Shown here: positions 30,250 to 37,999 of the stretch, one piece after another
Layout: each line of letters begins with the position of its first letter
How positions within the stretch are numbered: position 1 is the first letter of the stretch
Source of the DNA: Pedobacter chitinilyticus
Lineage (GTDB): Bacteria; Bacteroidota; Bacteroidia; Sphingobacteriales; Sphingobacteriaceae
NCBI RefSeq assembly: GCF_003313385.1
Contig: NZ_QMHN01000002.1
Span: 444,603 to 508,602 of the forward strand
Reading direction: 5' to 3'
DNA length: 64,000 bases
Made by a program: the position numbers and the translations under genes
Notes under the pieces: generated by a model
Told to the model about the DNA's origin: nothing
The model's input: the letters and a program-made list of their open reading frames with translations, nothing else
Databases searched by the model: none

Positions 30250-30444
30250 CTATAGTGTTCCTTCTTGATTTAAGCCTTGGATATATCTTGCTTTTTTGAT
30301 TTCAGTACGACGAGTTACAGATTTTTTCTCGTATGCTTGACGGCTACGTAGCTCTCTCAACACACCAGTTTTCTCAAATTTCTTCTTGAAACGTTTTAGC
30401 GCTTTATCTAATGACTCGCCATCTTTAATGTTTATAATAATCAT
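30250..30444 (-). CDS. rpsU: ribosomal protein bS21
   Basis: A 64-residue, very basic 30S protein (DGESLDKALKRFKKKFEKTG..). In Bacteroidota bS21 helps hide the anti-Shine-Dalgarno sequence, and its own mRNA is known in relatives to carry a strong Shine-Dalgarno, giving autoregulation. The same arrangement is visible here (30456-30462). It is a single-gene transcript with a TAnnTTTG box at 30500-30507 and a strong terminator. Confidence 0.95.
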   Translation of the reverse strand: MIIINIKDGESLDKALKRFKKKFEKTGVLRELRSRQAYEKKSVTRRTEIKKARYIQGLNQEGTL

Positions 30445-30455
30445 AACGTTGAAAT

Positions 30456-30462
30456 ACCTCCT
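30456..30462 (-). promoter_or_regulatory. strong Shine-Dalgarno sequence of rpsU
   Basis: AGGAGGT (extended as GAGAGGAGGT) on the minus strand, 11 bases before the ATG. Matches the known feature of Bacteroidota rpsU genes. Confidence 0.85.
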
Positions 30463-30499
30463 CTCGTTTTTTTTAAATCCAGCCTTTAGCTTGGGGATG

Positions 30500-30507
30500 C
30501 AAATGTA
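30500..30507 (-). promoter_or_regulatory. -7 promoter box of rpsU
   Basis: TACATTTG on the minus strand, exact TAnnTTTG match, about 55 bases before the rpsU ATG. Confidence 0.6.
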
Positions 30508-30558
30508 GATATTTTATTGGATATGAGAAAGTTTTTTAAACTTTAATTAAAAAAAGGC

Positions 30559-30589
30559 AAAAAGGATGCCCTTTTAAAAGCATCCTTTT
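30559..30589 (-). terminator. terminator of the lipoprotein gene
   Basis: AAAAGGATGC and GCATCCTTTT form the stem, with T-rich sequence following on the minus strand, about 30 bases after the stop. Confidence 0.75.
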
Positions 30590-30619
30590 GAACAAAAAAT
30601 AAAATGATATTGCTTTATC

Positions 30620-31531
30620 TTAATTCAGTGTATTTAATACTGCATCTATCTGCGCTGCTGTTGCTGGTGTAACGGCTACATCAAGATTTAGATTTGCACT
30701 TACGGTAAAATTGGTATGCCCAAAATAAATCACATTGTTTACATCGGTAGAAAGGATAATCAGTTTTCCTTTTAAACCAATTGGCATAGAATTTTCATAA
30801 GAGCGATGTTTATTGATGGATAATACAAATGGCAAACCTGCTACAGTTTTAAGATCATCGAAAACCATATAAGCTCTTTGATCTTTAATGCTCGGCACCG
30901 CACCTGAATATACTGGAGTAGCGGTAATAGTTGTTTTTGGATTAGGGTTGGTATAAAAATAGTCGCAATTAACCCAACCAAAGCTTGGCAAATTAAATTG
31001 ATAGAAATCTGGACTGGAAACTACCCTAGCTTTTTGATCGAGCACCCAAGTACTATCTGAAACTCCTGCTGGTGCCCACACAAACAAATTCATGGCATCA
31101 GTATTAAGCGTAGTTGGTACTTTTACATTTACGGTAACTGCTGGGTTTAGTCTTAGTGCTTGCCCGTTTTGACTGGCTAATATTTGAAACTCCCCTCCTG
31201 TGATCAATAACTGTCCGTTAGATTCGGTTACCTTTCCAGATAGGATGATATCTTTTTTACTCAACACTTCTTTTAGGCTTACCACCACGTTTCCTGCTAC
31301 TGGATTTCCATTATTATCTATAAAGGCGTTAGCAGGGAAATCAAACTTCATTCCCTTTGCCCCAGTAATGCTAAATGCTGCGCCGCCTGTTCCATTGAAC
31401 TTTTGGGTAGGTACCGTAAACTTGCTGTTAAATTCGGCAAGGGTAAGTGTGTTGTCGTCATTTGCTTTGTCTTTTTTGCAGCCAAAAAGAATGCTTACTA
31501 ATAGTAAAGTAATTAAGGTTAAATTTTTCAT
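30620..31531 (-). CDS. lipoprotein with a ZU5-like domain
   Basis: A 303-residue protein with a lipoprotein signal peptide (LLVSILFGC, lipid-modified Cys18, then KKDK). The middle has the pattern FDFPANAFIDNNGNPVAGNVVVSLKEV followed by ITGGEFQILASQNGQ, seen in Bacteroidota surface lipoproteins with a ZU5-like beta domain. Likely anchored in the outer membrane. No enzyme motif is visible and the role is unknown. It stands alone, with a terminator after it. Confidence 0.7.
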   Translation of the reverse strand: MKNLTLITLLLVSILFGCKKDKANDDNTLTLAEFNSKFTVPTQKFNGTGGAAFSITGAKGMKFDFPANAFIDNNGNPVAGNVVVSLKEVLSKKDIILSGKVTESNGQLLITGGEFQILASQNGQALRLNPAVTVNVKVPTTLNTDAMNLFVWAPAGVSDSTWVLDQKARVVSSPDFYQFNLPSFGWVNCDYFYTNPNPKTTITATPVYSGAVPSIKDQRAYMVFDDLKTVAGLPFVLSINKHRSYENSMPIGLKGKLIILSTDVNNVIYFGHTNFTVSANLNLDVAVTPATAAQIDAVLNTLN

Positions 31532-31678
31532 GATGCTAGTTTTAAATAATGCTTACTCTGTTTATGGCTTTTCTGCTGCCGCCTTTCATAAGCATATCAA
31601 CTAGCTTTATTTTTTGTTACCTATGTTTTTGAAAAAATATTACAAGAAGCTGTTCATTTCACTCAAATAGTTCATTGG

Positions 31679-31757
31679 ATGAGATTGCTTCGTCGTACCT
31701 CCTAGCAAAGACGGAAACATGATCGTCACTGCGAGGAACGAAGCAGTCTCATCACTC
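31679..31757. repeat. GTCAT-type palindromic intergenic element
   Basis: GAGATTGCTTCGTCGTACCTC faces GAGGAACGAAGCAGTCTC, with further pairing in between. It belongs to the same family as 33316-33561 and 46335-46406. The 337-base gap holds this element and the terminator at 31807. Confidence 0.65.
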
Positions 31758-31806
31758 AGCTTAACATTCTTTTTAACATTTTCCAAATCAATTCTACTTA
31801 CAAATA

Positions 31807-31834
31807 AAAAACCGCAGCTTTTGGGCTACGGCTT
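31807..31834 (-). terminator. terminator of the acyl-CoA dehydrogenase gene
   Basis: AAACCGCAGC and GCTACGGCTTT form an imperfect stem with T-rich flank on the minus strand, about 35 bases after the stop. Confidence 0.6.
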
Positions 31835-31868
31835 TGCTGATTTTAATTGTAGGCAGATGATTTAATTT

Positions 31869-33020
31869 CTATTTCAAGATTTCTCTTGCAATCACTATTT
31901 TCTGTATTTCTGAAGTTCCTTCTCCAATGGTACAAAGCTTGCTATCACGATAAAATTTCTCTACTGGAAAGTCTTTAGTGTACCCGTACCCGCCAAAAAT
32001 TTGCACGGCTTCGGTGGCGCATTTTACTGCTACTTCAGAAGCATAGTACTTTGCCATCGCCGATTCTTTGGTCATTGGCAAATGACGGTTCTTTAAATCT
32101 GCCGCTTGGCGAATCAGTAATTCTGCTGCTTCAATTTCAGTAGCCATATCTGCCAACTTAAAGCTGATCGCCTGAAAACTCGAAATACTTTGACCAAACT
32201 GTTGCCTTTCTTTTGAGTAAGCTAAAGCTGCTTCATAAGCTCCTTTGGCTATCCCTAAACTTAAAGCCGCAATAGAGATACGTCCACTATCCAATACTTT
32301 CATGGCCTGTTTAAATCCTTCGCCTTCTACGCCCAACAAGTTTTCTTTGGGTACACGGCAGTTGTCGAAAATCATTTCTGTAGTTTCCGATGCACGCATA
32401 CCTAATTTGTTTTCTTTTTTACCTGCACTAAAGCCAGGCGTACCTCTTTCCACCACAATGGCCGAAATTCCTTTGGAACTACCCGTTTCTCCTGTACGCA
32501 CCATAACTACGGCAACATCTCCAGTTTTACCGTGGGTAATCCAGTTTTTCGAACCGTTGATTACATATTCGTCGCCATCCAATACGGCGGTAGTACGCAT
32601 ACGTAAAGCATCTGAACCTGTATTGGCTTCAGTTAGTCCCCAAGCACCTATCCATTCTGCAGTAGCCAATTTAGGCAACCATTTTGCTTTTTGCGCTTCA
32701 TTGCCAAAGGCCATGATATGACCTGTACACAATGAATTATGTGCGGCAACAGATAGTCCGATAGAACCGCATACTTTGGCTATCTCTACAATAACATCTA
32801 CATATTCTTGGTAACCAAAACCTGAACCGCCATATTCTTCGGGCACTAAAACACCCATTAAGCCAATTTGTCCGAGCTCTTTAAATAATTCAACAGGGAA
32901 ATGTTGGGCTTCGTCCCATTCCATTACATTCTTGCGAATGTTCTTTTCTGCAAAGTCACGTACCATGCTTTTAACCATGGTTCTGTTTTCGGTTTCATTG
33001 AAACTGATTCCTATGTCCAT
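31869..33020 (-). CDS. acyl-CoA dehydrogenase
   Basis: A 383-residue FAD-dependent acyl-CoA dehydrogenase, normal length for the short/branched-chain group. Conserved segments: WGLTEANTGSD (FAD contact), the middle domain ITHGKTGDVAVVM, QAISFKLADMATE, and the C-terminal signature YRDSKLCTIGEGTSEIQK. It oxidises an acyl-CoA to the 2-enoyl-CoA and passes electrons to ETF. The substrate (butyryl-, isovaleryl- or other) is not certain. It is a single gene with a striking hairpin in its leader (33043-33090). Confidence 0.9.
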   Translation of the reverse strand: MDIGISFNETENRTMVKSMVRDFAEKNIRKNVMEWDEAQHFPVELFKELGQIGLMGVLVPEEYGGSGFGYQEYVDVIVEIAKVCGSIGLSVAAHNSLCTGHIMAFGNEAQKAKWLPKLATAEWIGAWGLTEANTGSDALRMRTTAVLDGDEYVINGSKNWITHGKTGDVAVVMVRTGETGSSKGISAIVVERGTPGFSAGKKENKLGMRASETTEMIFDNCRVPKENLLGVEGEGFKQAMKVLDSGRISIAALSLGIAKGAYEAALAYSKERQQFGQSISSFQAISFKLADMATEIEAAELLIRQAADLKNRHLPMTKESAMAKYYASEVAVKCATEAVQIFGGYGYTKDFPVEKFYRDSKLCTIGEGTSEIQKIVIAREILK

Positions 33021-33042
33021 ATTCGATAGATTTTAAAATAAA

Positions 33043-33090
33043 AAACTGTTTAAACACCAGCTATTGTAGCTTCGAGCATTTAAACAGTTT
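33043..33090 (-). promoter_or_regulatory. hairpin/operator-like palindrome in the acyl-CoA dehydrogenase leader
   Basis: AAACTGTTTAAA and TTTAAACAGTTT form a perfect 12-bp stem, with an inner AGCT...AGCT pairing, about 25 bases upstream of the start codon. It could be an RNA leader structure or a two-half-site operator. Confidence 0.5.
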
Positions 33091-33315
33091 AGTTAAATTT
33101 ATATTTGGTTAAGGGCAATGTTAAACAAATTAAATTATACTTTCAAAGTCTTTTCCGTTACTTTTTGATAGAATGATTTGGTATGTGGTTCAATTACTTA
33201 TCATGTGATAGCATTGACACAGAAATAGCTATGGTAATTTATCCTAAGTTTTTTTTGAGATTTTTTAGAGTACTTAAGTCTTTAATGGCGTTTTAACTGT
33301 TTATTACCATTTGCT

Positions 33316-33401
33316 TGTCGTTCTGATGTTAGTAGGAATCTCATTAATTATTAACGTTCTATTGAAGTCTCCAGAGATTCTTCGCTGCGCTCTGAATGAC
33401 A
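33316..33401. repeat. GTCAT-type palindromic element, copy 1 of a local pair
   Basis: Begins TTGTCGTTCTGATG, contains GGAATCTC and GAGATTC arms and ends CTGAATGAC. About 86 bases; diverged from copy 2, mainly in its left arm. Confidence 0.7.
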
Positions 33402-33476
33402 AAAAGCCTAACAGTATCCACTACCAGCAATCATAATCCTACTTTATCATTCCATCTCATTATTACGTACTTTGCT

Positions 33477-33561
33477 TGTCATTCCGAGGATACGAGGAAT
33501 CTCATCGATTCCTAACGCTCCATTGAAGTACTAGAGATTCTTCGCTAGGCTGTGAATGACA
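33477..33561. repeat. GTCAT-type palindromic element, copy 2 of a local pair
   Basis: Begins TTGTCATTCCGAGG, contains GGAATCTC and GAGATTC and ends GTGAATGAC; the two ends pair with each other. Same orientation as copy 1, 160 bases apart. Confidence 0.75.
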
Positions 33562-33606
33562 GGCCGCACTGACCCCAAATCCAAAACGAAACAACCAAAA
33601 AACTAA

Positions 33607-34134
33607 CTAATAATCTGCCAGTGAGAAAATGTGTTCGCTGAACGTCTTTAATCGTTCCTTTCCATTCAGAAAATCTAGGTTAATGAGAAAAGAATAACCT
33701 ACTACCTGCGCATCTAATTTTTGCACCAATGCCGATGCTGCCACCACCGTACCACCTGTAGCCAATAAATCATCATGGATCAATACTTTCTGGCCAGGTT
33801 CAAAGGCATCCTCGTGAACTTCTAATGTAGCACTTCCGTATTCTAAATTGTAAGATTGCTGAATGGTTTTATAAGGTAGTTTTCCTACTTTTCTAATAGG
33901 CACAAACGGTACTCCCAACTGTTGGGCCAATGCCAACCCAAACAAAAATCCCCTACTTTCTATTCCTGCAATTACATCTATGTTTAGCGAAGCTAGTTGT
34001 TGTGCCAAGGCTTTGGTAATTTCATTGCACAATGCTGGATTTTTGAGGATAGGTGTAATGTCTTTAAAAACAATTCCTGGCTTTGGAAAATCAGAAACAT
34101 CTCTAATAACTTGTTTGATTTGGTCTTGTATCAT
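33607..34134 (-). CDS. apt: adenine phosphoribosyltransferase
   Basis: A 175-residue purine-salvage enzyme converting adenine plus PRPP to AMP. The PRPP-binding loop is VLIHDDLLATGGTV, preceded by IESRGFLFG and VPIRKVGKLP. Normal length. It lies 54 bases downstream of the helix-hairpin-helix gene on the same strand. The leader 34138-34162 is a 7-nt periodic T-rich stretch of the same kind as before the PLP enzyme and helicase. Confidence 0.95.
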   Translation of the reverse strand: MIQDQIKQVIRDVSDFPKPGIVFKDITPILKNPALCNEITKALAQQLASLNIDVIAGIESRGFLFGLALAQQLGVPFVPIRKVGKLPYKTIQQSYNLEYGSATLEVHEDAFEPGQKVLIHDDLLATGGTVVAASALVQKLDAQVVGYSFLINLDFLNGKERLKTFSEHIFSLADY

Positions 34135-34137
34135 TTT

Positions 34138-34162
34138 GAAAGTAAAAAGTCAAAATTAAAAA
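34138..34162 (-). promoter_or_regulatory. 7-nt periodic T-rich leader of apt
   Basis: On the minus strand TTTTAAT, TTTGACT, TTTTACT follow each other before TTCAAA and the ATG. Compare 8292-8321 and 9889-9924. Confidence 0.45.
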
Positions 34163-34188
34163 AGGAAGAACGAATCTCTAACGATCTA

Positions 34189-35085
34189 TTAAAAGCTCAA
34201 ATAGGGTTCCATTCTTTGGATAATTTCAGGCTTTAAGATAAGTACTTTATTTAAATCGGCAATGCTTTTATATGCACCGTGCTGCTTTCTATATTGTATG
34301 ATTGCATTCATCTGCTTATAACTGAGGTATGGATGTTTTTTTAAATCCTCAAATTCTACGGTATTGATATTCAGCTTGCGGATTGCTTCTACATCTATTT
34401 TAATTTGATCTTTTATTTCATTGAACTTAGGCGTATCAATGCCAAACACTTCAAAAAGCTGCTCTTTGCTATAAAAACCTCCCAAACGTTCTCTGTATTT
34501 TATAATTCTTTTGGCAAATGATACTCCAATTCCCCTAATCTTATCAAGCTCTAAAGTATCTGCTTTATTTATATCTATCACTACAGCTTCCTTTTTAGGA
34601 TAAACGGGCATTGCTTTCTTTTCAAAAGGTTTGCTGGTCGAAATGACGACATAGGGCAGCAACGCTTCATATTTTTCGGGAGAAATGGTGTACATTCTTT
34701 TTAGGTCTTCGGGTTTATAAAACCTTCCCCCCTTTTTTACGTAGTTAACAATAGACATGGCTTGTTTGTAGGAAAGGCCAAATTGCTGCCACCTTTTTTC
34801 ATCAATTAAATTGGGATCAAAGGTTTGATAATGCACCGTAGGGCGTGCGGTTATTTCTTCTATCTCGTTACGGGTGCTTTTATAGGTAGGTTTAGCATAA
34901 CGATCTGCCAATTCTAATTGCTGCAGCGCTTGCCTCTCCGTTGGATCAATGGTGGGAGGGCTCAAAAAGTAACGCCGATAAACGGATGGCGCAAAAGTAG
35001 CGGCGATGATAAGCAGCAGCAATAATAACATGCCATTGAGGCTTCGTTTACTAAATCCATAGTGATTGATTAGCCAGTTTTTCAT
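34189..35085 (-). CDS. membrane-anchored helix-hairpin-helix (ComEA-like) protein
   Basis: A 298-residue protein with one N-terminal membrane span (about 18-33) and an exported part containing several helix-hairpin-helix units, e.g. DINKADTLELDKIRGIGVSFAKRI and LNINTVEFEDLKKHPYLSYKQMNAI. These resemble the DNA-binding units of ComEA, which binds incoming DNA during transformation. Whether it works in DNA uptake here is unknown; no other competence gene is in the window. Confidence 0.82.
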   Translation of the reverse strand: MKNWLINHYGFSKRSLNGMLLLLLLIIAATFAPSVYRRYFLSPPTIDPTERQALQQLELADRYAKPTYKSTRNEIEEITARPTVHYQTFDPNLIDEKRWQQFGLSYKQAMSIVNYVKKGGRFYKPEDLKRMYTISPEKYEALLPYVVISTSKPFEKKAMPVYPKKEAVVIDINKADTLELDKIRGIGVSFAKRIIKYRERLGGFYSKEQLFEVFGIDTPKFNEIKDQIKIDVEAIRKLNINTVEFEDLKKHPYLSYKQMNAIIQYRKQHGAYKSIADLNKVLILKPEIIQRMEPYLSF

Positions 35086-35233
35086 TCGGTTGAGTTTTGG
35101 TTACAAAAGATTTCATCTTTTTATTAATTATCTTTAATGCTGATGAATGCCACCCAAACCGATGTTGGCTCAAGGAAATGAAGGAAAATCGAGATGTTTT
35201 CATAGTTTAGGTGTTTAAGCTAAATATAAATCT

Positions 35234-35241
35234 TATTTTTG
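35234..35241 (+). promoter_or_regulatory. -7 promoter box of the OlsF-like gene
   Basis: TATTTTTG matches TAnnTTTG, 34 bases before the ATG at 35276. Confidence 0.5.
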
Positions 35242-35275
35242 ACATTGCTTTATACTTTATCCTCATTATCTATAC

Positions 35276-37027
35276 ATGAAGATTATTACTACTAAAGAAT
35301 TTGCGCAAGCAACTAAGATTGATAAGTTGGGTGTTCCTGGACTTGCGGCACTGTTAATGGAAGTGATGAAACTGAACGACATTAACAAGGTTTTTTCTAA
35401 GAACCAGCATTTCGAAGGCTTAGAATTTGTTGACAAGATATTGGAAACCATCGGCGTTTCTATCGAATTTGACGAAGACGATCTTAAGAATATTCCCAAA
35501 ACTGGCGGCTTTATTGCCATAGCGAACCATCCTTACGGTGGTGTTGAGGGTTTAGCTCTGGTAAAGTTGCTTTGTACCGTTAGACCCGAAGCCAAGGTGA
35601 TGGTGAATTTCATCCTCAAAAAAATTCCTAACCTTAGCGAATTTTTTGTGGCGGTTAATCCCTTTGAAAATGTACAGCACTCTTCGAGTATCAGTGGGCT
35701 AAAAAGCACTTTCGACCTTTTGCAGAGCGGTACTCCTATTGGCATTTTCCCAGCAGGTGAGGTATCTACCTTTAATCTAGAAAAACAAGAAATTACCGAT
35801 AGGCTTTGGCACCCTGTAGTGGGTAAATTGGTGGCTAAATCGAAACTACCAGTTGTACCTATTTATTTCCACGGCAACAACGGGATTTTGTTCAATATCC
35901 TTAGTTTTATTCATCCTACTTTAAGAACGGCCAAATTGCCTTCTGAATTTTTGAACAAGCAGGGGCTGAAAATTCAGGTAAGGATCGGTAAGCCTATTAA
36001 AATTGAGGATATTTCTTACAATAGGGATACCAATAAGTTGCTAGACTTTTTAAGGGCCAGAACTTATGCGCTCGGCACTAGCATTGAACAGGAAAGAAAG
36101 CTTTTCAATCCTATCAATTTATTTAAGATCAAGAAAAAACCAGCCGAAATTGTAGAGGAAACTGAAAAAGGCCTGATGGTAAAGGAGGTGGCCAATTTAA
36201 CCGATTACAGGGTTTGGGAAGAAAAGAACTACGAGGTTTACATTGTACCTACCACCAGTATTCCTAATATTTTAAGAGAAATTGGGCGTTTACGCGAAAT
36301 TACCTTTAGGGAAGTTGGCGAAGGTACCAACAAAAAAATTGACCTCGACAATTACGATATTTACTATAACCACCTTTTTATTTGGGACAAAGAGGCACAA
36401 ATGATTGTGGGTGCTTATCGTATTGGTAAGGGCGATGAGATTTTGAATACCATGGGCAAACGTGGTTTCTATATTTCGGAGCTGTTTAAAATTAAAGAAC
36501 CTTTTTACCCTGTTTTAAGGCAAGGTATTGAATTGGGCCGCTCCTGGATCAGGAAAGAGTACCAACAAAAACCCCTACCCCTATTTTTATTATGGAAGGG
36601 CATTTTGAAATACTTGATCCTAAATCCGCAATACCGATACATGTTTGGTCCAGTAAGCATCAGCAACAATTTTTCTAAGTTCAGTAAATCGCTGATTGTT
36701 GATTTTATTACCAAAAATCATTTTGATTATGAAATGGCACATTACGTAAAGCCAAGAAACAAATTCAAAGCGGACCTTACCCCTATCAATACCGATCTTT
36801 TGATTGAGCAAAGTGACAGTTTAAAGGATTTGGACAGTTTAATTGGCGATATTGAAAGCAGCCACATTAAAATTCCTGTGCTGTTGCGCCAGTATATGAA
36901 CTTAAACGCCAAAATCATTTGTTTTAATATTGATCCTAAATTTTCGGATTGCTTGGACGGTTTCCTTGTAGTAGATACCCAAAAGATCCCTGCTGAAATG
37001 CTGGAGAAGATTGGGAAGAACTTTTAA
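35276..37027 (+). CDS. olsF: two-domain acyltransferase, OlsF-like (ornithine/amino-acid lipid synthesis)
   Basis: A 583-residue fusion. The N-terminal half (about 1-270) is a PlsC-type lysophospholipid acyltransferase with NHPYGGVEG (the active-site His; the acidic residue is Glu where relatives have Asp) and FPAGEVSTF. The C-terminal half (about 310-520) resembles the OlsB/hemolysin-type GNAT acyltransferases (TFREVGEGTNKKIDLDNYDIYYNHLFIWD). Known OlsF proteins have this order: the C-terminal domain N-acylates an amino acid and the N-terminal domain O-acylates the product. The amino acid (ornithine, lysine or glycine) is not determined by sequence here. Single gene with its own promoter and terminator. 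Confidence 0.75.
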   Translation: MKIITTKEFAQATKIDKLGVPGLAALLMEVMKLNDINKVFSKNQHFEGLEFVDKILETIGVSIEFDEDDLKNIPKTGGFIAIANHPYGGVEGLALVKLLCTVRPEAKVMVNFILKKIPNLSEFFVAVNPFENVQHSSSISGLKSTFDLLQSGTPIGIFPAGEVSTFNLEKQEITDRLWHPVVGKLVAKSKLPVVPIYFHGNNGILFNILSFIHPTLRTAKLPSEFLNKQGLKIQVRIGKPIKIEDISYNRDTNKLLDFLRARTYALGTSIEQERKLFNPINLFKIKKKPAEIVEETEKGLMVKEVANLTDYRVWEEKNYEVYIVPTTSIPNILREIGRLREITFREVGEGTNKKIDLDNYDIYYNHLFIWDKEAQMIVGAYRIGKGDEILNTMGKRGFYISELFKIKEPFYPVLRQGIELGRSWIRKEYQQKPLPLFLLWKGILKYLILNPQYRYMFGPVSISNNFSKFSKSLIVDFITKNHFDYEMAHYVKPRNKFKADLTPINTDLLIEQSDSLKDLDSLIGDIESSHIKIPVLLRQYMNLNAKIICFNIDPKFSDCLDGFLVVDTQKIPAEMLEKIGKNF

Positions 37028-37073
37028 TCAGTTCACAGTTTTCAAATAGCAGTTTACAGTTTTGTATAAATAG

Positions 37074-37102
37074 CAAAAGCCTCGACATCCATCGGGGCTT
37101 TT
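37074..37102 (+). terminator. terminator of the OlsF-like gene
   Basis: AAAAGCCTCGA and TCGGGGCTTTT form the stem, followed by T-run, about 47 bases after the stop. Confidence 0.8.
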
Positions 37103-37161
37103 TGCGATCAACTAACCTAAACTGTATGATAAATACTAACCAAATATTTAACGTCACAAAT

Positions 37162-37230
37162 GTAGGCCTGCTATGTTAAGTCCTTGTAAAAACAAGGTTA
37201 TTTTATATTCACTTAATAAAGAAAAATTGA
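37162..37230 (+). repeat. intergenic direct repeat, copy 1 (upstream of the thioesterase)
   Basis: Shares about 60 bases at roughly 85% identity with 37844-37913: GTAGGNCTGCTATGTTAAG, then a variable hairpin (CCTTGT-AAAA-ACAAGG here), then TTATTTTATATT and ACTTAA. It starts 154 bases before the ATG of the following gene. Confidence 0.65.
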
Positions 37231-37315
37231 CGATCATATTTAACCACAGCTGAAAACATCGATAACTGTTTAACACACCGTAGGATAAGTGTAATGAAAT
37301 GGCCATCTTTATACA

Positions 37316-37780
37316 ATGAATCACAAAACAATTTTTCAGTTTATTTCTGAGCCTGCCGATGTAAATTACGGCGGCAATGTACACGGTGGCAGTGTAATGA
37401 AATGGATTGACCAAGCTGGATATGCCTGTGCCAGCTCTTGGAGTTCTAGTTATTGCGTAACCGTCTATGTAGGTGGCATCAGATTTTACTCACCTATTAA
37501 GATTGGACATATTGTAAAAGTAGAGGCTCAGGTTATTTATACGGGATCAACCAGTATGCATATTGCCATCAATGTATTTTCTAGGAACATTAAACGACAA
37601 GAATTTGAAAAGAAAACGCATTGTATCATCGTTTTTGTGGCTGTTGATGATGAAGGGGCACCTGTAAAAGTACCCAAATTTAATGCAACAACTGATGACG
37701 AAAAACAGATGGAGCAATATGCCATTAAGTTGATGGATTTGCGCAAGCAAATTGAAACCGAAATGCAACCGTTTTTGTAA
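37316..37780 (+). CDS. acyl-CoA thioesterase (hotdog fold)
   Basis: A 154-residue single hotdog-domain enzyme with the YciA/BACH-type pattern NYGGNVHGGSVMKWIDQAGYACA, then YVGGIRFYSPIKIGH and MHIAINVF. It hydrolyses acyl-CoA to fatty acid and CoA in the cytosol. Chain-length preference is unknown. It is alone on its strand between two copies of an intergenic repeat. Confidence 0.85.
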   Translation: MNHKTIFQFISEPADVNYGGNVHGGSVMKWIDQAGYACASSWSSSYCVTVYVGGIRFYSPIKIGHIVKVEAQVIYTGSTSMHIAINVFSRNIKRQEFEKKTHCIIVFVAVDDEGAPVKVPKFNATTDDEKQMEQYAIKLMDLRKQIETEMQPFL

Positions 37781-37843
37781 TTTCTTAAACAAGCAATTGG
37801 TGATCATACCAACTACAAGAAAAGGATGAAAAACATCGCCGAA

Positions 37844-37913
37844 GTAGGGCTGCTATGTTAAGCCTTCGTAAAAGCTAGTTTATTTTATATTGACTTAACA
37901 GAAAAAATCAAAT
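37844..37913 (+). repeat. intergenic direct repeat, copy 2 (upstream of the transglutaminase-like gene)
   Basis: Second copy of the element at 37162-37230; the central hairpin is degraded. It starts 156 bases before the next ATG, almost the same spacing as copy 1. Confidence 0.65.
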
Positions 37914-37999
37914 TCGGGTAAAAACCATTTTTTTTCCAAAAATTATTGCCAATCTCATGTTAATATTGTTTAAATTTAATGTTAAGCAAATATTAACAA

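Larger units (their letters stand above)
33021..33606. other. 586-base spacer with two GTCAT elements and a leader hairpin
   Basis: No gene is supported here. It holds the leader of the acyl-CoA dehydrogenase with a 12-bp stem (33043-33090), an A/T-rich stretch, and two direct copies of a roughly 86-base palindromic element (33316-33401 and 33477-33561). Confidence 0.7.

Noticed and set aside
37154..37414. Minus-strand 86-residue ORF over the spacer and thioesterase start
   Set aside because: Shadow of the plus-strand gene and the repeat element; no coding signals.
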